Assembly (NCBI RefSeq): GCF_021043365.1
Contig: NZ_JAJNDU010000001.1
Coordinates: 1,512,164 to 1,576,163 of the forward strand
Direction: 5' to 3'
Length of the DNA stretch: 64,000 nt
DNA from: Sphingomonas sp. IC-11
GTDB taxonomy: Bacteria; Pseudomonadota; Alphaproteobacteria; Sphingomonadales; Sphingomonadaceae
A model generated the notes under the pieces. That model was not told the DNA's origin and searched no databases. It was given only the letters and a program-made list of their open reading frames with translations. Numbering within the stretch: position 1 is the stretch's first letter; each line of letters opens with the position of its first letter. The translations under genes and the position numbers were made by a program. Below, one piece after another: positions 32,629 to 41,825 of the stretch.

Positions 32629-34422
32629 ATGGCGGCACGCTATCTCGAGCACTTCCCGAACCTGGTGACGATGTTCTTCACCCGCGCGGAGGAAAAGGGT
32701 GACGCACCCTTCCTGTGGGCGAAACGGGATGGTGCCTGGCGCGCGACCAGCTGGGCCGAGGCGGCGCGCCAAGTAGCGAGCCTCGCAACCGCCCTCAAAT
32801 CCTTGGGTCTGAACCCCGGTGACCGGGTAATGCTGGTAAGCGAGAACCGCCCGGAATGGTGCATCAGCGATCTCGCAATCATGGCTGCTGGCTGCATTAC
32901 AGTGCCGACGTACATCACCAACACCGAACGCGATCACGCCCATATCATCGAGAATTCCGGCGCACGCGCGGTGATCGTGTCGACGCAGAAACTCGCCGAT
33001 ACGCTGCTAAAGGCGGTGCTGCGCACCACCCATATCGAGGCAGTGATCGCTTTCGACCAGCTCCGGCCGCGCCCCTCTGGTGTGCGCAGTTGCAGATGGG
33101 CTGGGCTGATCGAGGAACATGATACGCCAGCGGCCGTGATCGCTGCGGGTGCAAGCTTCGCGCGAGAAGACACTGCCTGCATCATCTATACGTCGGGTAC
33201 CGGGGGCGCACCGCGCGGCGTGATGCAGCATCATGGGGCCATCCTCCACAATGCCGCTGGCTGCGCCGATGTCATCTCGGAGGACATGGGCTGGGGCGAC
33301 GAGGTATTTCTCTCATTCCTGCCACTTAGCCATGCTTATGAGCATACCGGCGGGCAGATGCTGCCCATCGCCATGGGTGGGCAGATCTACTACGCCGAGG
33401 GGCTGGAGAAGCTCGCTGCCAACATGGAGGAGGTGCGGCCCACCATCATGTTCGTCGTGCCGCGTCTGTTCGAGGTGTTGCGGGTGCGGATCAGCAAGGC
33501 GATCGAAAAACAGGGCGGGCTTTCCCAGCGGCTGCTCGGCGCCGCCCTCGACATCGGCGCAAAGCGAGACGCGGGTACATTGCGCTTCAGTGACCGACCC
33601 AAGGCGCTGATGGTCGATGCCGTGTTCAAGCCGAAGATCGCCAAAAAGTTCGGCGGTCGCATGAAAGCCCTGGTGTCCGGCGGGGCGCCGCTCACTCCCG
33701 AAGTGGGCATCTTCTTTCAGTCGCTGGGCATCACCTTTCTTCAAGGCTATGGCCAGACCGAAGCCGGGCCGGTCATTTCCTGCAACCGCCCGAAGGTGGG
33801 CGTGACGGTCGATAGTGTGGGGCCACCACTGCCGCGAACGGAGGTCCGCCTGGCCGAGGATGGCGAGATCCTGGTGCGCGGCGAACTCGTGATGCACGGT
33901 TATTGGCGCAATCCTGCCGAAACCGCGCGGGTGCTGCAGGACGGATGGCTACATACCGGCGACATCGGCGTGATCGACGATGCCGGACGCATCAAGATAA
34001 CAGATCGCAAGAAGGATCTGATCATCAACGACAAGGGCGACAACGTCGCTCCGCAGAAGGTTGAAGGCATGCTGACGCTGCAGCCTGAAATCATGCAAGC
34101 GATGATCGCTGGTGATCGCAAGCCGCATATGGTGGCAGTGATCGTACCCGATCCTGATTGGACACGGGAGTTCTGCGTGGCAAACGGCGTGAGAAACGAG
34201 CCGACCGCGCTGGCAGACAACGCGACCTATCGGTCAGAGATCGGCAAAGCTGTTGAGCGCACGAACAAGGATTTGTCGGTCACGGAACGCGTGAGGCGCT
34301 TCATGCTCGCCGATGAGCCTTTCACAATCGAGAACGAACAGCTGACGCCGAGTCTGAAGATCCGTCGTCACGTTCTGCGCAAGGTGTACGGCGAGCGCTT
34401 GGAGGCTCTCTACAGGGCTTGA
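32629..34422 (+). CDS. long-chain acyl-CoA synthetase (AMP-dependent)
   Basis: 597 aa from the ATG at 32629, 7 nt after GGAGAGGA. Adenylate-forming enzyme with GYGQTEAGP, the TGD of LHTGDIG, and DRKKDLII with the catalytic-region Lys pair. The phosphate loop is unusual: YTSGTGGAPRG, where YTSGTTGxPKG is the rule, so a Thr is Gly and the Lys is Arg. It activates a fatty or other acid to acyl-CoA, and length fits the FadD15/long-chain group. It lies 34 nt after ggt and may be co-transcribed. The changed loop may lower activity or alter substrate use. Confidence 0.88.
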   Translation: MAARYLEHFPNLVTMFFTRAEEKGDAPFLWAKRDGAWRATSWAEAARQVASLATALKSLGLNPGDRVMLVSENRPEWCISDLAIMAAGCITVPTYITNTERDHAHIIENSGARAVIVSTQKLADTLLKAVLRTTHIEAVIAFDQLRPRPSGVRSCRWAGLIEEHDTPAAVIAAGASFAREDTACIIYTSGTGGAPRGVMQHHGAILHNAAGCADVISEDMGWGDEVFLSFLPLSHAYEHTGGQMLPIAMGGQIYYAEGLEKLAANMEEVRPTIMFVVPRLFEVLRVRISKAIEKQGGLSQRLLGAALDIGAKRDAGTLRFSDRPKALMVDAVFKPKIAKKFGGRMKALVSGGAPLTPEVGIFFQSLGITFLQGYGQTEAGPVISCNRPKVGVTVDSVGPPLPRTEVRLAEDGEILVRGELVMHGYWRNPAETARVLQDGWLHTGDIGVIDDAGRIKITDRKKDLIINDKGDNVAPQKVEGMLTLQPEIMQAMIAGDRKPHMVAVIVPDPDWTREFCVANGVRNEPTALADNATYRSEIGKAVERTNKDLSVTERVRRFMLADEPFTIENEQLTPSLKIRRHVLRKVYGERLEALYRA

Positions 34423-34568
34423 TCGAACGCGTGCGGCGCCGCGCTCTGCTGCTGCACAGTCTGCCGCCTACCCAGGTCGGATCGCGACGCGCCCAGCTCC
34501 GGACGCAGGAGCCCGCCAGTCCATCGCGGCAACATACAGAATCCTTAAGCCCCCACCCGGGGAATAGT

Positions 34569-34607
34569 CGACAGACTGTCCTGTCGCCGCGTTTTCTCGA
34601 CAGTTTG
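34569..34607. terminator. weak inverted repeat in convergent gap
   Basis: The 232-bp gap between the acyl-CoA synthetase and the convergent M16 peptidase has no gene. It holds CAGACTGTC and GACAGTTTG as inverted arms with one G-T mismatch and an 18-nt loop. It could be a two-way transcription end, but the loop is long and no T-tract follows. Confidence 0.3.
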
Positions 34608-34654
34608 CGCCGCAGCCGGCGCTGACCGGCAGCTGCAGCTGCGACGCAGAACTC

Positions 34655-37591
34655 TTACTTGGCGGCGCTCTTCGGCAGAACCGTGAGAGTCCAATCTTTC
34701 TCTGGGCGCAGATACTTGGCAGCTGTCGCCTGCAGTATCTGCGGCGTGATCGACATATAGTCGCTCACGAGCGTCCTGGCGCCGTTCAGCCGATTGGGAT
34801 CATAGGCCCCGCCGCTTACCTGAAGCAGCCAGAACTGGTTGCCCGACGAGGCGCGCGCCAGATACTGCATCATTGGCCCGATCGCTCGGCGGAGCTCATC
34901 TTCGGTGACCGGCGTCGACACCAGCTCCGCAGCGATTTCTCGGCTCAGCTTGAAGAACAATTCGACGTTCTCAGGCGCGACCTGGCCAACGGCAAGCACC
35001 CGGCCGCCGCTTTTCAGCCCGAGCGGCCACTGGCTCACGGCGCTTGGGCTGTAACTGGCGCCGGCGACCGAACGCAGGCGATCAAACAGGCGGTCACCGA
35101 AGATTGCCGCCAGGATGTCCAGCCGGCGGCTTTCCGCGATCCCATCAGTGCCGCCGCCGGTCGGCCATGCGATCACCGCAGCCGCCTGCGTCTCCGCACC
35201 TTCGTGGCTCAGCACCTCGGGTCGGCTATTGTGCGCCGGGAAAGCCGCATCGGGCGCCACCACCGGCGCTTCGGTGCGCGGCTTGAGCGCTCCGAAGGTG
35301 CGGGCGACCGCCGCGATCGCTTCGTCCGCCTTTACATCCCCGAACACGTCGACTTCGATCGGCCCCGTCGCAAGCAGCGGCTCCCACAGGCTGCGGAACG
35401 CCTGCGGCGTCAGTGCCTCTATCTCCTCGCGGGTCGGCGGCCCCCAGCGAGGATCACCCGCGCGTAGCTTGCGCTCGAGATCGCGGGAAAGGACGCCGTC
35501 GGGAGAAGAATCGAAACCGGCATATCCAGCCAGCGCGCCGGCCTTTGCTCGCAGTACCGGTGCGGCATCCCAGCGCGGCGCTGCCAGCTTTGCCGCCATC
35601 AGCGCCAGATTGTCGGCATAATCGCCGGGCGTGGTTATGGCATTCAGAACGAACGCGTCATCGGTGATGTCAAAGCCGAGACCCATGCGCCGGCCTGTTG
35701 TCAGGACATCCAGATCGCCCTGGTTCCATTTGCCGATCCCGCTTTGCACAAGGGCGCTTTCAGCGGCCCATGCGGCGGTGGGCCGATCAGCCGGAAGGGC
35801 ACCATAACCGCGGCCGAAGCGCACGCGCAGATACACGCGGCCCGTCTCGGACGAGTTCGCATACATCAGCATGCGGACGCCATTGGAGAAGGTGACCTTC
35901 TCGATCCCAGGATCGGCGATCGCTTCTCGGGAAGCAACCTTACCGGGGGTACCCAGCTTCGGCAGATCCTTGAAGTCGACCTTCGATTCACGCGCGCGGC
36001 GACCGGCGAGCTTGGAGACGTCCGCGGTTAGCGCGGCCGCCAGCTTGGCCGCGGCGCCGGCATCCGCGGCGCGGGTGTTCACCAGCGCTCGCTCCGCATC
36101 TCCCTTGAAGACCCGGCGCGTGGACTCCAGCACGGCCGCAGCAGAGAACATTCCCTTCTTCTTGGCCTCGAGGAAGATGTTGTAGGATTCCTGCGGCCCC
36201 GCCACCGTTTCACGAATGTCGAGCGCCTGAACCATGTCGTCCGCCTGCTTGGCGCCAGCCTCGACCCGCGCCGTTTCGACATCGTTGCGCATCGCGCCTT
36301 CGAACTCGGCGGTTTCGCGATCGACCTCCGCCTGGCTGGGCGCGGATGCCATCGCATCAGCGATCACGGCACGCACGTCCTTCAACGCCGCTTCCCAATC
36401 GTCTCCAATCGGCAAGATGCTAACGAACGTGCCGTTGGCTGAACGAGCGACATCCTCAAGGCTCACGCCGGCCTGAAGGAAGCTACCGCCCTGACGCGCC
36501 CGATCTTCCAGCCGGCGATTGATCACGCGCATGGCGACCAGATCAACCAGCCGCTTCTGATTGAAGATGACGGTATCGTCGCGATAGATCCAAGGGCGAA
36601 GAACGGCCGTGATGACGAGCGGCGGAATGGACGGCTCGTTGATCGCGGCCGTTGGCGTGCCCTTGGGATCGGGCTTTCCGAAATCCGGGTCTGCCGGATC
36701 TGGACCGGTGCCTTTCCACCCCCCGAAATTCTTGACGACAAGCCGGGCCGCGGTCGCGGGATCGATGTCGCCGGAAATGATCACCACCGTGCGGCCGGGA
36801 CGATACCAGCGCCGGTGGAAGGCAAGCACGCTGTCTGGGGTCGCAGATTCCAGCGTTTTTACGTTACCGATCGGGGAGCGGTCGGCCAGCGGTTGCCCCG
36901 CAAAAAACAAGCCATTGCGGGCATCTGAGAGCCGCACCTGCGGGCCAGGCGCCTCGCGCTGCTCGGCAAGCACTGCGGGGCGCTCAGCGGCAAGCCCCTG
37001 CGCGTTGATGCCCGGTTCGGACATCATGCCGGCGAAGATTTTCAGGCTCTCGTCAAGGTTCGCTTCCGTCGCCGCGGGGAGATCCAGCTTATAAACCGTC
37101 TGCGTCGGCGTCGTTTGTGCATTGGAATCGGAGCCGAATGTTGCCCCGAACCGCTGCCACACCCGCTTCGCTTCTCCATCCGGAACGTATTTGGAGCCTC
37201 GGAAGGACAAATGCTCGATGAGGTGCGCGTAACCGCGCTCTTCATCTGTTTCGTTGAGCGAACCGGCATCGATCCGCACCCGGACGGCCACCTGGCCCGG
37301 CGGCACGCCATTCTTGCGAACGGCATAGCGCAGACCATTCGGGAGCGCGCCAAAATTCCACGCCGGATCGGGCGGGATGTCCGAGCCCTTGAATAGCCAG
37401 GGCGCGTTATCAACCTTGATCGTGGCCGGATCGACGATGGTGCCGGGTGCCGTCGGCGCCTGCGGCGCGCGGGCGGCATTGGTTGTGGCGGGCTTTCGCG
37501 AAGACTGCTGGCCGATGGCCGGCACGGCGACAATGGCGAGAAGCGGGAGAGCGGCGAACGGCGCAGACAATGCGCGCGAGAAGCGGATCAT
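34655..37591 (-). CDS. M16 family zinc metallopeptidase, two-repeat form
   Basis: 978 aa from the ATG at 37591, with a Sec signal peptide (basic IRFSRA, hydrophobic core, cleavage near A-I-G-Q). The inverted zinc motif HLIEH lies near residue 125 with the downstream Glu expected of HxxEH enzymes. A second M16 half follows (about 500-970) without its own HxxEH, as in pitrilysin and related long proteases. Probably periplasmic, degrading peptides. No partner gene adjoins it; the neighbour is a divergent Asp/Asn hydroxylase-like gene. Confidence 0.88.
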   Translation of the reverse strand: MIRFSRALSAPFAALPLLAIVAVPAIGQQSSRKPATTNAARAPQAPTAPGTIVDPATIKVDNAPWLFKGSDIPPDPAWNFGALPNGLRYAVRKNGVPPGQVAVRVRIDAGSLNETDEERGYAHLIEHLSFRGSKYVPDGEAKRVWQRFGATFGSDSNAQTTPTQTVYKLDLPAATEANLDESLKIFAGMMSEPGINAQGLAAERPAVLAEQREAPGPQVRLSDARNGLFFAGQPLADRSPIGNVKTLESATPDSVLAFHRRWYRPGRTVVIISGDIDPATAARLVVKNFGGWKGTGPDPADPDFGKPDPKGTPTAAINEPSIPPLVITAVLRPWIYRDDTVIFNQKRLVDLVAMRVINRRLEDRARQGGSFLQAGVSLEDVARSANGTFVSILPIGDDWEAALKDVRAVIADAMASAPSQAEVDRETAEFEGAMRNDVETARVEAGAKQADDMVQALDIRETVAGPQESYNIFLEAKKKGMFSAAAVLESTRRVFKGDAERALVNTRAADAGAAAKLAAALTADVSKLAGRRARESKVDFKDLPKLGTPGKVASREAIADPGIEKVTFSNGVRMLMYANSSETGRVYLRVRFGRGYGALPADRPTAAWAAESALVQSGIGKWNQGDLDVLTTGRRMGLGFDITDDAFVLNAITTPGDYADNLALMAAKLAAPRWDAAPVLRAKAGALAGYAGFDSSPDGVLSRDLERKLRAGDPRWGPPTREEIEALTPQAFRSLWEPLLATGPIEVDVFGDVKADEAIAAVARTFGALKPRTEAPVVAPDAAFPAHNSRPEVLSHEGAETQAAAVIAWPTGGGTDGIAESRRLDILAAIFGDRLFDRLRSVAGASYSPSAVSQWPLGLKSGGRVLAVGQVAPENVELFFKLSREIAAELVSTPVTEDELRRAIGPMMQYLARASSGNQFWLLQVSGGAYDPNRLNGARTLVSDYMSITPQILQATAAKYLRPEKDWTLTVLPKSAAK

Positions 37592-37756
37592 GGTGCCGCT
37601 TCTAGCCTGCCCGGCGCAGTGCCGCCACACCCGGAGACGATCTTTCGATTACCGCCCTGCCGCCATGTTTTGGACCCGAATCGCGCCTAGATTTTCGCCC
37701 GATCTGCTGCGCCGGCGACAGTTGTCAGCGCGCGAAGAAGAAAACGGACAGGCCAC

Positions 37757-38629
37757 GTGGAGACCATCACCCAGACCAGGAACGAGGTGCGGCAGGATTA
37801 TGGCCGCCCGGTCGGCGCGATGGCTGCGAACGTGATCGGCGACCGGCCGCCGCTCAGCGTGTGCCCCATCCCGAACGCCGCGCCTTCGCAGATGAAGGCA
37901 GATCCAAACCGTCCCTTGATCATCCGGATTGGCAAGCGTCTGCGCGGGGCATTCGATCGCCTGATCGCCTCGTCCTCGCTCGTTCCCAACGACCCGGTGC
38001 TAGACGTGCGCACGTTCCCGTGGACGCAGCTGCTGCGGGACCATTGGCAGGCAATCCGATCCGAAGCGATGGACGTGGCGCTCGAGGGCGATGCATCACC
38101 CAGTCTCGCGACGATCTCCCCTGACCATCGCTCCATTGCACAGATGGGCATGTGGCGATCGTTCTTCCTGTGGGGCTATGGCTATCGCATTGATGAGAAT
38201 GCGATGCGCTGCCCGGTCACAAGCGCGCTGGTGAAGCAGATCCCCGGCCTGAACAGCGCCTTCTTCTCCATCCTGGCGCCAGGCACCCACATTCCGTCGC
38301 ATCGCGGCGTGTCCAAGGGACTGATCACCTGCCACCTCGGCTTAATCGTTCCGCGAAATGGCGACGTGCGCATGCGTGTGGATCGTCGAGTCGTTCGTTG
38401 GTGCGAAGGCGAAACGCTCGTCTTTGATGACACCTATGATCACGAGGTCTGGAACGAGACCGACGGTACCCGGGTGGTACTGCTAATCCAGTTCGAACGC
38501 CCCCTGCGCAATCCGGGCAAGTGGATCGCGGACCTGTTCCTCGGCGTGGTTCGCCGATCACCTTTCGTGCAGGAGGCGCGTCAAAACATCGCAGCGTGGA
38601 ATTCCGCGGTAAAGCAGCTGGAGGGGTGA
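37757..38629 (+). CDS. aspartyl/asparaginyl beta-hydroxylase-like protein
   Basis: 290 aa from a GTG with GGACAGG upstream; an ATG at 37892 before K-A-D-P-N-R-P-L would give 245 aa and is nearer the family start. It has a double-stranded beta-helix core with HIPSHRG (first iron His) and a later DHEVWNETDGTR with the second His and an Arg for 2-oxoglutarate. Fe(II)/2-oxoglutarate oxygenases of this family hydroxylate Asp/Asn side chains or lipid A and related lipids (LpxO). A basic, hydrophobic N-terminus (R-I-G-K-R-L-R-G-A-F) may associate with membrane. Substrate unknown. Confidence 0.85.
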   Translation: METITQTRNEVRQDYGRPVGAMAANVIGDRPPLSVCPIPNAAPSQMKADPNRPLIIRIGKRLRGAFDRLIASSSLVPNDPVLDVRTFPWTQLLRDHWQAIRSEAMDVALEGDASPSLATISPDHRSIAQMGMWRSFFLWGYGYRIDENAMRCPVTSALVKQIPGLNSAFFSILAPGTHIPSHRGVSKGLITCHLGLIVPRNGDVRMRVDRRVVRWCEGETLVFDDTYDHEVWNETDGTRVVLLIQFERPLRNPGKWIADLFLGVVRRSPFVQEARQNIAAWNSAVKQLEG

Positions 38630-38640
38630 CGCCCCCTACC

Positions 38641-39792
38641 CTACCGCTCCACGACCCCCAGGCCGAGCCACCCGGCCATGGTCTCAAGCTCAAGCTCCAG
38701 CCGCGCGCTGGTCTCACCGGGAGCACCAGGCTCCAAATGGCAGGAGCGGACCACCAACCGGCCACGTTCCCGGTCGGCCTTTAAGTCCACGCGGGCCACG
38801 ATGCGCTCGTTCAGCAGAAACGGCAGCACGTAATAGCCGTACCGACGCTTGTCTGCCGGCACATAGATCTCGATCCGATATCTGAAACCGAACAACCGTT
38901 CAGTACGGGCCCGCTCCCAGATCAGCGGATCAAAGGGCGCCAGCAAAGCATGTGCCTCGATCCGGCGCGGCCTCTTGACGTCCCGGTGAATATAGGCCGT
39001 CGGCCATCCGTCCACTGACACGGGCCGAAGCACGTCTTCTGCGATCAGGCGGGCGATCGCTGCAGCCGCATCTGCTGGTGCCAATCGGAAGTAATCGCGC
39101 AGTTCAATCGCGGTCGCTATCCCAAGCGCCCTTGCTGCTCGCTCCACCAAGCTGGCCTGCGCGGTCGCCTCATCAGGCGTTGGTTGCTCGAGGATCTCGC
39201 TCGGCAGAACTCTTTCGGGCACATCATAGACACGTTCGAAGCCACGCCTGCGGCTCGCCGTGGTGACATGACCGGCATAGAACAGCCATTCCAGTGCCGT
39301 CTTGGCCCCGCTCCACTCCCACCAACCGGTGCGGCTGCTCTCCACGTCCGAAGCGGCCAGCGCGCCGTCGCAGCGAATCCGGTCCAGCAACGCCATCGCC
39401 TCCCCCCTGCGCTCAGTGGCAAAGCGCCTCATGCCGGCAGAGCGCAGAACGCCGCGGTCCGCCCGTTCCATGCGCCAGCGCAGCAAAGGATGAAGATCAA
39501 GCGGCAGCAACGAGGCTTCATGGGCCCAATATTCGAACATGCGCCGGTGCGATCGAGGCCCCCATGCGGCTCGGTCGAACTGCTCCAGGCCATAGCTTCC
39601 CAGGCGAGAGAAGGCGGGCAGATAGTGAGCGCGCGCAAGCACGTTGACACTATCGATCTGGTGCAGGGCGAGCCGATCCAGCGTTCGTCGCAGGTGCGCG
39701 GATGTTACGTGCGGCGGCCGGCGCACGCCAAAGCCTTGCGCGGCCAGAGCGATGCGGCGTGCCACGTCTGGCGAGATCCGTTCGGGCTCCAT
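38641..39792 (-). CDS. winged-helix DNA glycosylase of the YcaQ/AlkX (DUF1006) family
   Basis: 383 aa. Three tandem winged-helix domains are expected for this family, which opens interstrand crosslinks or removes bulky bases. The catalytic Q-x-D motif of the AlkX branch is present as Q45-I-D47 in LHQIDSVN; AlkZ has Q-x-Q instead. The C-terminal half carries K-R-R-Y-G-Y-Y-V-L-P-F-L and the conserved V-A-R-V-D-L-K. It converges with the hydroxylase gene (12 nt apart) and is divergent from nfuA. Activity is inferred from the motif. Confidence 0.85.
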   Translation of the reverse strand: MEPERISPDVARRIALAAQGFGVRRPPHVTSAHLRRTLDRLALHQIDSVNVLARAHYLPAFSRLGSYGLEQFDRAAWGPRSHRRMFEYWAHEASLLPLDLHPLLRWRMERADRGVLRSAGMRRFATERRGEAMALLDRIRCDGALAASDVESSRTGWWEWSGAKTALEWLFYAGHVTTASRRRGFERVYDVPERVLPSEILEQPTPDEATAQASLVERAARALGIATAIELRDYFRLAPADAAAAIARLIAEDVLRPVSVDGWPTAYIHRDVKRPRRIEAHALLAPFDPLIWERARTERLFGFRYRIEIYVPADKRRYGYYVLPFLLNERIVARVDLKADRERGRLVVRSCHLEPGAPGETSARLELELETMAGWLGLGVVER

Positions 39793-39891
39793 GTACCCTC
39801 GCTATCGAACAGAGGAGGGCTGCGCGACCGGAAACCTTTCCTTTCCACCCCCGCGCTTGATCGGCCCGGCAGCTCACGCCACATGGATGGC

Positions 39892-40464
39892 ATGCTGATC
39901 GAGACCGAACCTACGCCGAACCCGGCTACGCTTAAGTTCCTGCCGGGCCGCATCGTCATGGACGCGGGCACACGCGACTTCGCGACCCCGGAAGAGGCAG
40001 AGGCTTCACCGCTCGCCACTGCCCTCTTCGATCTTGGCGATGTCAGCGGCGTATTCTTTGGCCGCGATTTCATCTCGGTGACCATCGCGCCGGGAAGCGA
40101 CTGGCGAGACGTGAAGCCTGACGTGCTGGCCATCTTGATGGATCATTTCACGGCGCAGATGCCGCTGTTCCGGATGGCGTCTGCCGGCTTTTCAGTCCCG
40201 CCTGCGGAAGAGGAATTCGCCGACGACCCTGCGGATGCGGAGATCGTTGCGCAGATCAAGGAATTGATCGACACCCGGGTTCGCCCGGCAGTGGCGAATG
40301 ATGGCGGTGACATCGTTTATCGCGGCTTTGACAAGGGTAAGGTCTACTTGCGGATGCAGGGCGCCTGCTCCGGGTGCCCCTCGTCCACGGCAACACTGAA
40401 GAACGGCATTGAACAGTTGTTGCGCTACTACGTGCCGGAAGTCACCGAAGTTCGGGCGGTCTGA
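39892..40464 (+). CDS. nfuA: NifU-family Fe-S scaffold/carrier protein (Nfu)
   Basis: 190 aa from the ATG at 39892 (ETEPTPNPATLKF start is typical); an ATG 3 codons upstream is also possible. An N-terminal Nfu_N domain is followed by the NifU C-terminal domain with C159 and C162 in GACSGC, which hold a [4Fe-4S] cluster at the dimer interface. It delivers clusters made by the SUF system encoded about 10 kb away. No strong RBS is visible before either start. Confidence 0.93.
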   Translation: MLIETEPTPNPATLKFLPGRIVMDAGTRDFATPEEAEASPLATALFDLGDVSGVFFGRDFISVTIAPGSDWRDVKPDVLAILMDHFTAQMPLFRMASAGFSVPPAEEEFADDPADAEIVAQIKELIDTRVRPAVANDGGDIVYRGFDKGKVYLRMQGACSGCPSSTATLKNGIEQLLRYYVPEVTEVRAV

Positions 40465-40480
40465 TCCACCTAGGCGACGT

Positions 40481-40532
40481 GCCGGTCCACAACCGGCGCG
40501 CCTGTCGAAAGCGCAACCGCTTGGGGTTGCGC
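40481..40532 (+). promoter_or_regulatory. two tandem hairpins between nfuA and rutE
   Basis: Hairpin 1 is GCCGGT-CCACA-ACCGGC (40481-40497). Hairpin 2 is GCGCAACC-GCTTGG-GGTTGCGC (40511-40532). Both are perfect stems, 13 nt apart, in the 96-bp gap. No T-tract follows, so they may be a Rho-type end of nfuA or a structured leader of rutE. Confidence 0.4.
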
Positions 40533-40560
40533 CACAACAACCAACAAAAGGGATCTCACG

Positions 40561-41154
40561 ATGGCGACGCCGCTTGACGATGTTGCGCTGGACCAGCTGT
40601 TCCGCTCCGGGCGAACGTATAACGGCTTCACGGATCAGCCGGTGGGCGAGGATCAGTTGCGGGCGATCTGGGATCTCATGAAAATGGGCCCGACCAGCGC
40701 GAACCAGCTCCCGGCCCGCCTCGTCTGGTGCGTCAGCCAGGAAGCCAAGGAGAAGCTGGCTGCCTGCGCGAGCGACAGCAATGCCGACAAAATCCGCAAG
40801 GCGCCCGTTTCCGTCGTGATCGGCATGGACGTGAATTTCCACGAGTATCTGCCGGAACTGTTCCCGCATACGGATGCGAAAAGCTGGTTTGACGGGAATG
40901 CCGAACTTCGGGAGGCTTCAGCGTTCCGCAACTCCTCGCTTCAAGGCGGCTATTTTATCCTAGCGGCACGCGCGCTCGGCCTCGACACCGGACCGATGAG
41001 CGGGTTCGACGCAGGACAAGTCGACAAGGCGTTCTTTGCAGATCAGCCCGGCGTGCGTACCAACTTCATTTCAACCCTCGGCTATGGCGATCCTTCCACC
41101 ATTTTCGAGCGCAGCCCGCGTCCGGCATTCGAAAAGTTCAACCGCATCGGATGA
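40561..41154 (+). CDS. rutE: nitroreductase-family malonic semialdehyde reductase RutE-like
   Basis: 197 aa; an AAGGGAT ribosome-binding site precedes the ATG. Flavin nitroreductase fold with the RutE-type start D-x-L-F-R-S-G-R-T-Y-N-G-F, MGPTSANQ-P-x-R and GPMSGFD. The best-known member reduces malonic semialdehyde to 3-hydroxypropionate in uracil use; many sphingomonad copies lack the other rut genes, as here. The role may therefore be general reduction of a reactive aldehyde or quinone. Confidence 0.85.
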   Translation: MATPLDDVALDQLFRSGRTYNGFTDQPVGEDQLRAIWDLMKMGPTSANQLPARLVWCVSQEAKEKLAACASDSNADKIRKAPVSVVIGMDVNFHEYLPELFPHTDAKSWFDGNAELREASAFRNSSLQGGYFILAARALGLDTGPMSGFDAGQVDKAFFADQPGVRTNFISTLGYGDPSTIFERSPRPAFEKFNRIG

Positions 41155-41207
41155 TCGCCGGCTGATTTAAGGGTTGAGCCGCATCGCGCTGATGGCAAAG
41201 GGACGCG

Positions 41208-41825
41208 ATGCCGCGCACCCTTGTTATCGACACCGCCACCGCCGCCTGTTCCGTTGCCCTGCTGGACGACGGCCGAGTGCACGCGGCCATCCATAATGTC
41301 GTGGGGCGCGGTCACGCCGAACGTCTGGTCCCGATGATCGCGGACCTTCCAGGCGGCGGCCGAGCGGACGAAATCATGGTTGATGTGGGGCCGGGCAGCT
41401 TCACGGGCATTCGCGTCGGCATCGCCGCAGCGCGGGGGCTAGGGCTCGGCTGGAACGTACCGGTGCGTGGCTACTCCTCCCTTTCCCTGATCGCGGCAGC
41501 GGCCTTCGCAGATGGTGGAAATGCCCCGCTTGCGGTCGTGCTTGAAGGCGGGCACGGTGAGGTCTTCATGCAAGGGTTCACCGCCTCGCCCCTGGTGCCC
41601 ACCGAAGCTCTGGCCTCACTCCGGCCGGATGCGGCACTTGCGGCCCTCGGCGGCCGGTTGGCTGTTGGAAACGGCGTGCGCTGGCTGACCCAATTGGATC
41701 CTACTCTTGCCGCTCGAGAAGCGCTTCCCGACGCATCAAAGGCGCATCTTCTCCCGGTTGACCTTGCGAACTTGCCGCCACGTCCGCTCTACGGGCGTGC
41801 ACCCGACGCGAAGCTTCCATCATGA
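41208..41825 (+). CDS. tsaB: tRNA threonylcarbamoyladenosine biosynthesis protein TsaB
   Basis: 205 aa. ASKHA-type fold with DTAT near the N-terminus and the TsaB signature DVGPGSFTGIRVGIA. It partners TsaD and TsaE to put t6A on tRNAs reading ANN codons; those partners are not in the window. The stop overlaps the rimI start as ATGA, the common tsaB-rimI coupling in alphaproteobacteria. Confidence 0.94.
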   Translation: MPRTLVIDTATAACSVALLDDGRVHAAIHNVVGRGHAERLVPMIADLPGGGRADEIMVDVGPGSFTGIRVGIAAARGLGLGWNVPVRGYSSLSLIAAAAFADGGNAPLAVVLEGGHGEVFMQGFTASPLVPTEALASLRPDAALAALGGRLAVGNGVRWLTQLDPTLAAREALPDASKAHLLPVDLANLPPRPLYGRAPDAKLPS

